Virus record (IMG/VR): IMGVR_UViG_3300009012_000007
Span: 1-37,652 of that record
Reading direction: 5' to 3' (one strand)
Length of the DNA: 37,652 nucleotides
From: a virus
Part shown: positions 37,585 to 37,652 of the stretch, piece by piece
How positions within the stretch are numbered: the stretch's first letter is position 1
Layout: every line of letters begins with the position of its first letter
Notes under the pieces: model-generated
Databases searched by the model: none
The model's input: the letters and a program-made list of their open reading frames with translations, nothing else
What the model was told of the DNA's origin: nothing
Program-made: the position numbers and the translations under genes

Positions 37585-37652
37585 CGAAAAGAAACGGCCC
37601 CGACCGTGGTCGCCGATGCAGCCGCCAGTCGAGGCCATTCCCCACTGAGCCG
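37530..37652. repeat. Right inverted terminal repeat (123 bp)
   Basis: This is the reverse complement of bases 1-123 with no mismatch seen. The inner boundary falls inside a short rightward ORF (37519-37584) whose last 17 residues equal the C-terminus of the leftward HNH-type gene at the other end, so both ends have a gene reading outward into the repeat. The last 68 bp are non-coding. Confidence 0.93.

Noticed and set aside
1-37652. Direct terminal repeats or a circular genome
   Set aside because: The first bases do not recur in the same orientation at the right end; only the inverted copy is seen.
1-37652. CRISPR arrays, tRNA or rRNA genes, insertion sequences
   Set aside because: No regularly spaced repeats, cloverleaf-like sequences or transposase motifs were noticed on either strand, although tRNA detection by eye is limited.

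Overview
The window looks like a near-complete genome of an uncultivated, GC-rich tailed phage with podovirus-like architecture. Apart from one leftward gene at the left end, every gene reads rightward, and most junctions are 4-bp stop/start overlaps (ATGA, GTGA, TTGA). Recognisable virion and packaging genes are a large terminase, a portal, a scaffold-like protein, a major capsid protein, a P22 gp4-like adaptor, a beta-propeller tail protein, a tailspike, and a block of Ala/Gln-rich proteins of the internal/ejection type. I see no sheath, tube, tape measure, integrase, DNA polymerase, helicase, classical endolysin or tRNA. The two ends carry a perfect 123-bp inverted terminal repeat (1-123 and 37530-37652). 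The host is not identifiable. An O-antigen-ligase-like protein, a lipoprotein and Sec-type signals suggest a diderm bacterium (inference).

Layout. 1-760: inverted repeat, a leftward HNH-type gene and a divergent promoter region. 758-7053: accessory/early genes, mostly small and unknown and many with paired Cys/His, plus a ribbon-helix-helix protein, a RecT-like protein, an HNH homing endonuclease sitting on the 5' end of a C5-cytosine methyltransferase gene, and a nuclease-like protein. 7050-12504: terminase, zinc-ribbon proteins, an amino-methyltransferase and the portal, which has its own promoter. 12646-18180: three tiny Arg-rich ORFs, small head-region proteins, a scaffold-like protein, a putative exported head protein, an O-antigen-ligase/polymerase-like membrane protein and the capsid protein. 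18198-25456: a LAGLIDADG-type homing endonuclease, tailspike, adaptor, beta-propeller protein and tail fibre. 25453-27803: a glycan-type cassette (SAM methyltransferase, glycosyltransferase), a membrane protein and a DUF5675-like protein. 27796-33270: internal virion protein candidates. 33267-37584: small membrane proteins, a lipoprotein, a YkgJ-like protein, Fn3-like and secreted beta-sandwich proteins.

The most unusual theme is export. Several proteins encoded among the virion genes (a head-region protein, the capsid protein, the tailspike, a small tail-region protein, a tail fibre) begin with a signal peptide or hydrophobic helix. An O-antigen-ligase-like protein sits directly before the capsid gene, and a glycosyltransferase and methyltransferase follow the tail genes. 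I infer a possible link between virion morphogenesis, the inner membrane and surface glycans; this is a hypothesis.

Other notable points are promoters placed 6-7 nt before start codons (leaderless transcripts), the Arg-rich micro-ORFs behind a very strong ribosome binding site, the invaded methyltransferase gene, and a UGA codon that splits an Fn3-like protein. Everything here was read by eye; family assignments rest on motif recognition, not on searches.
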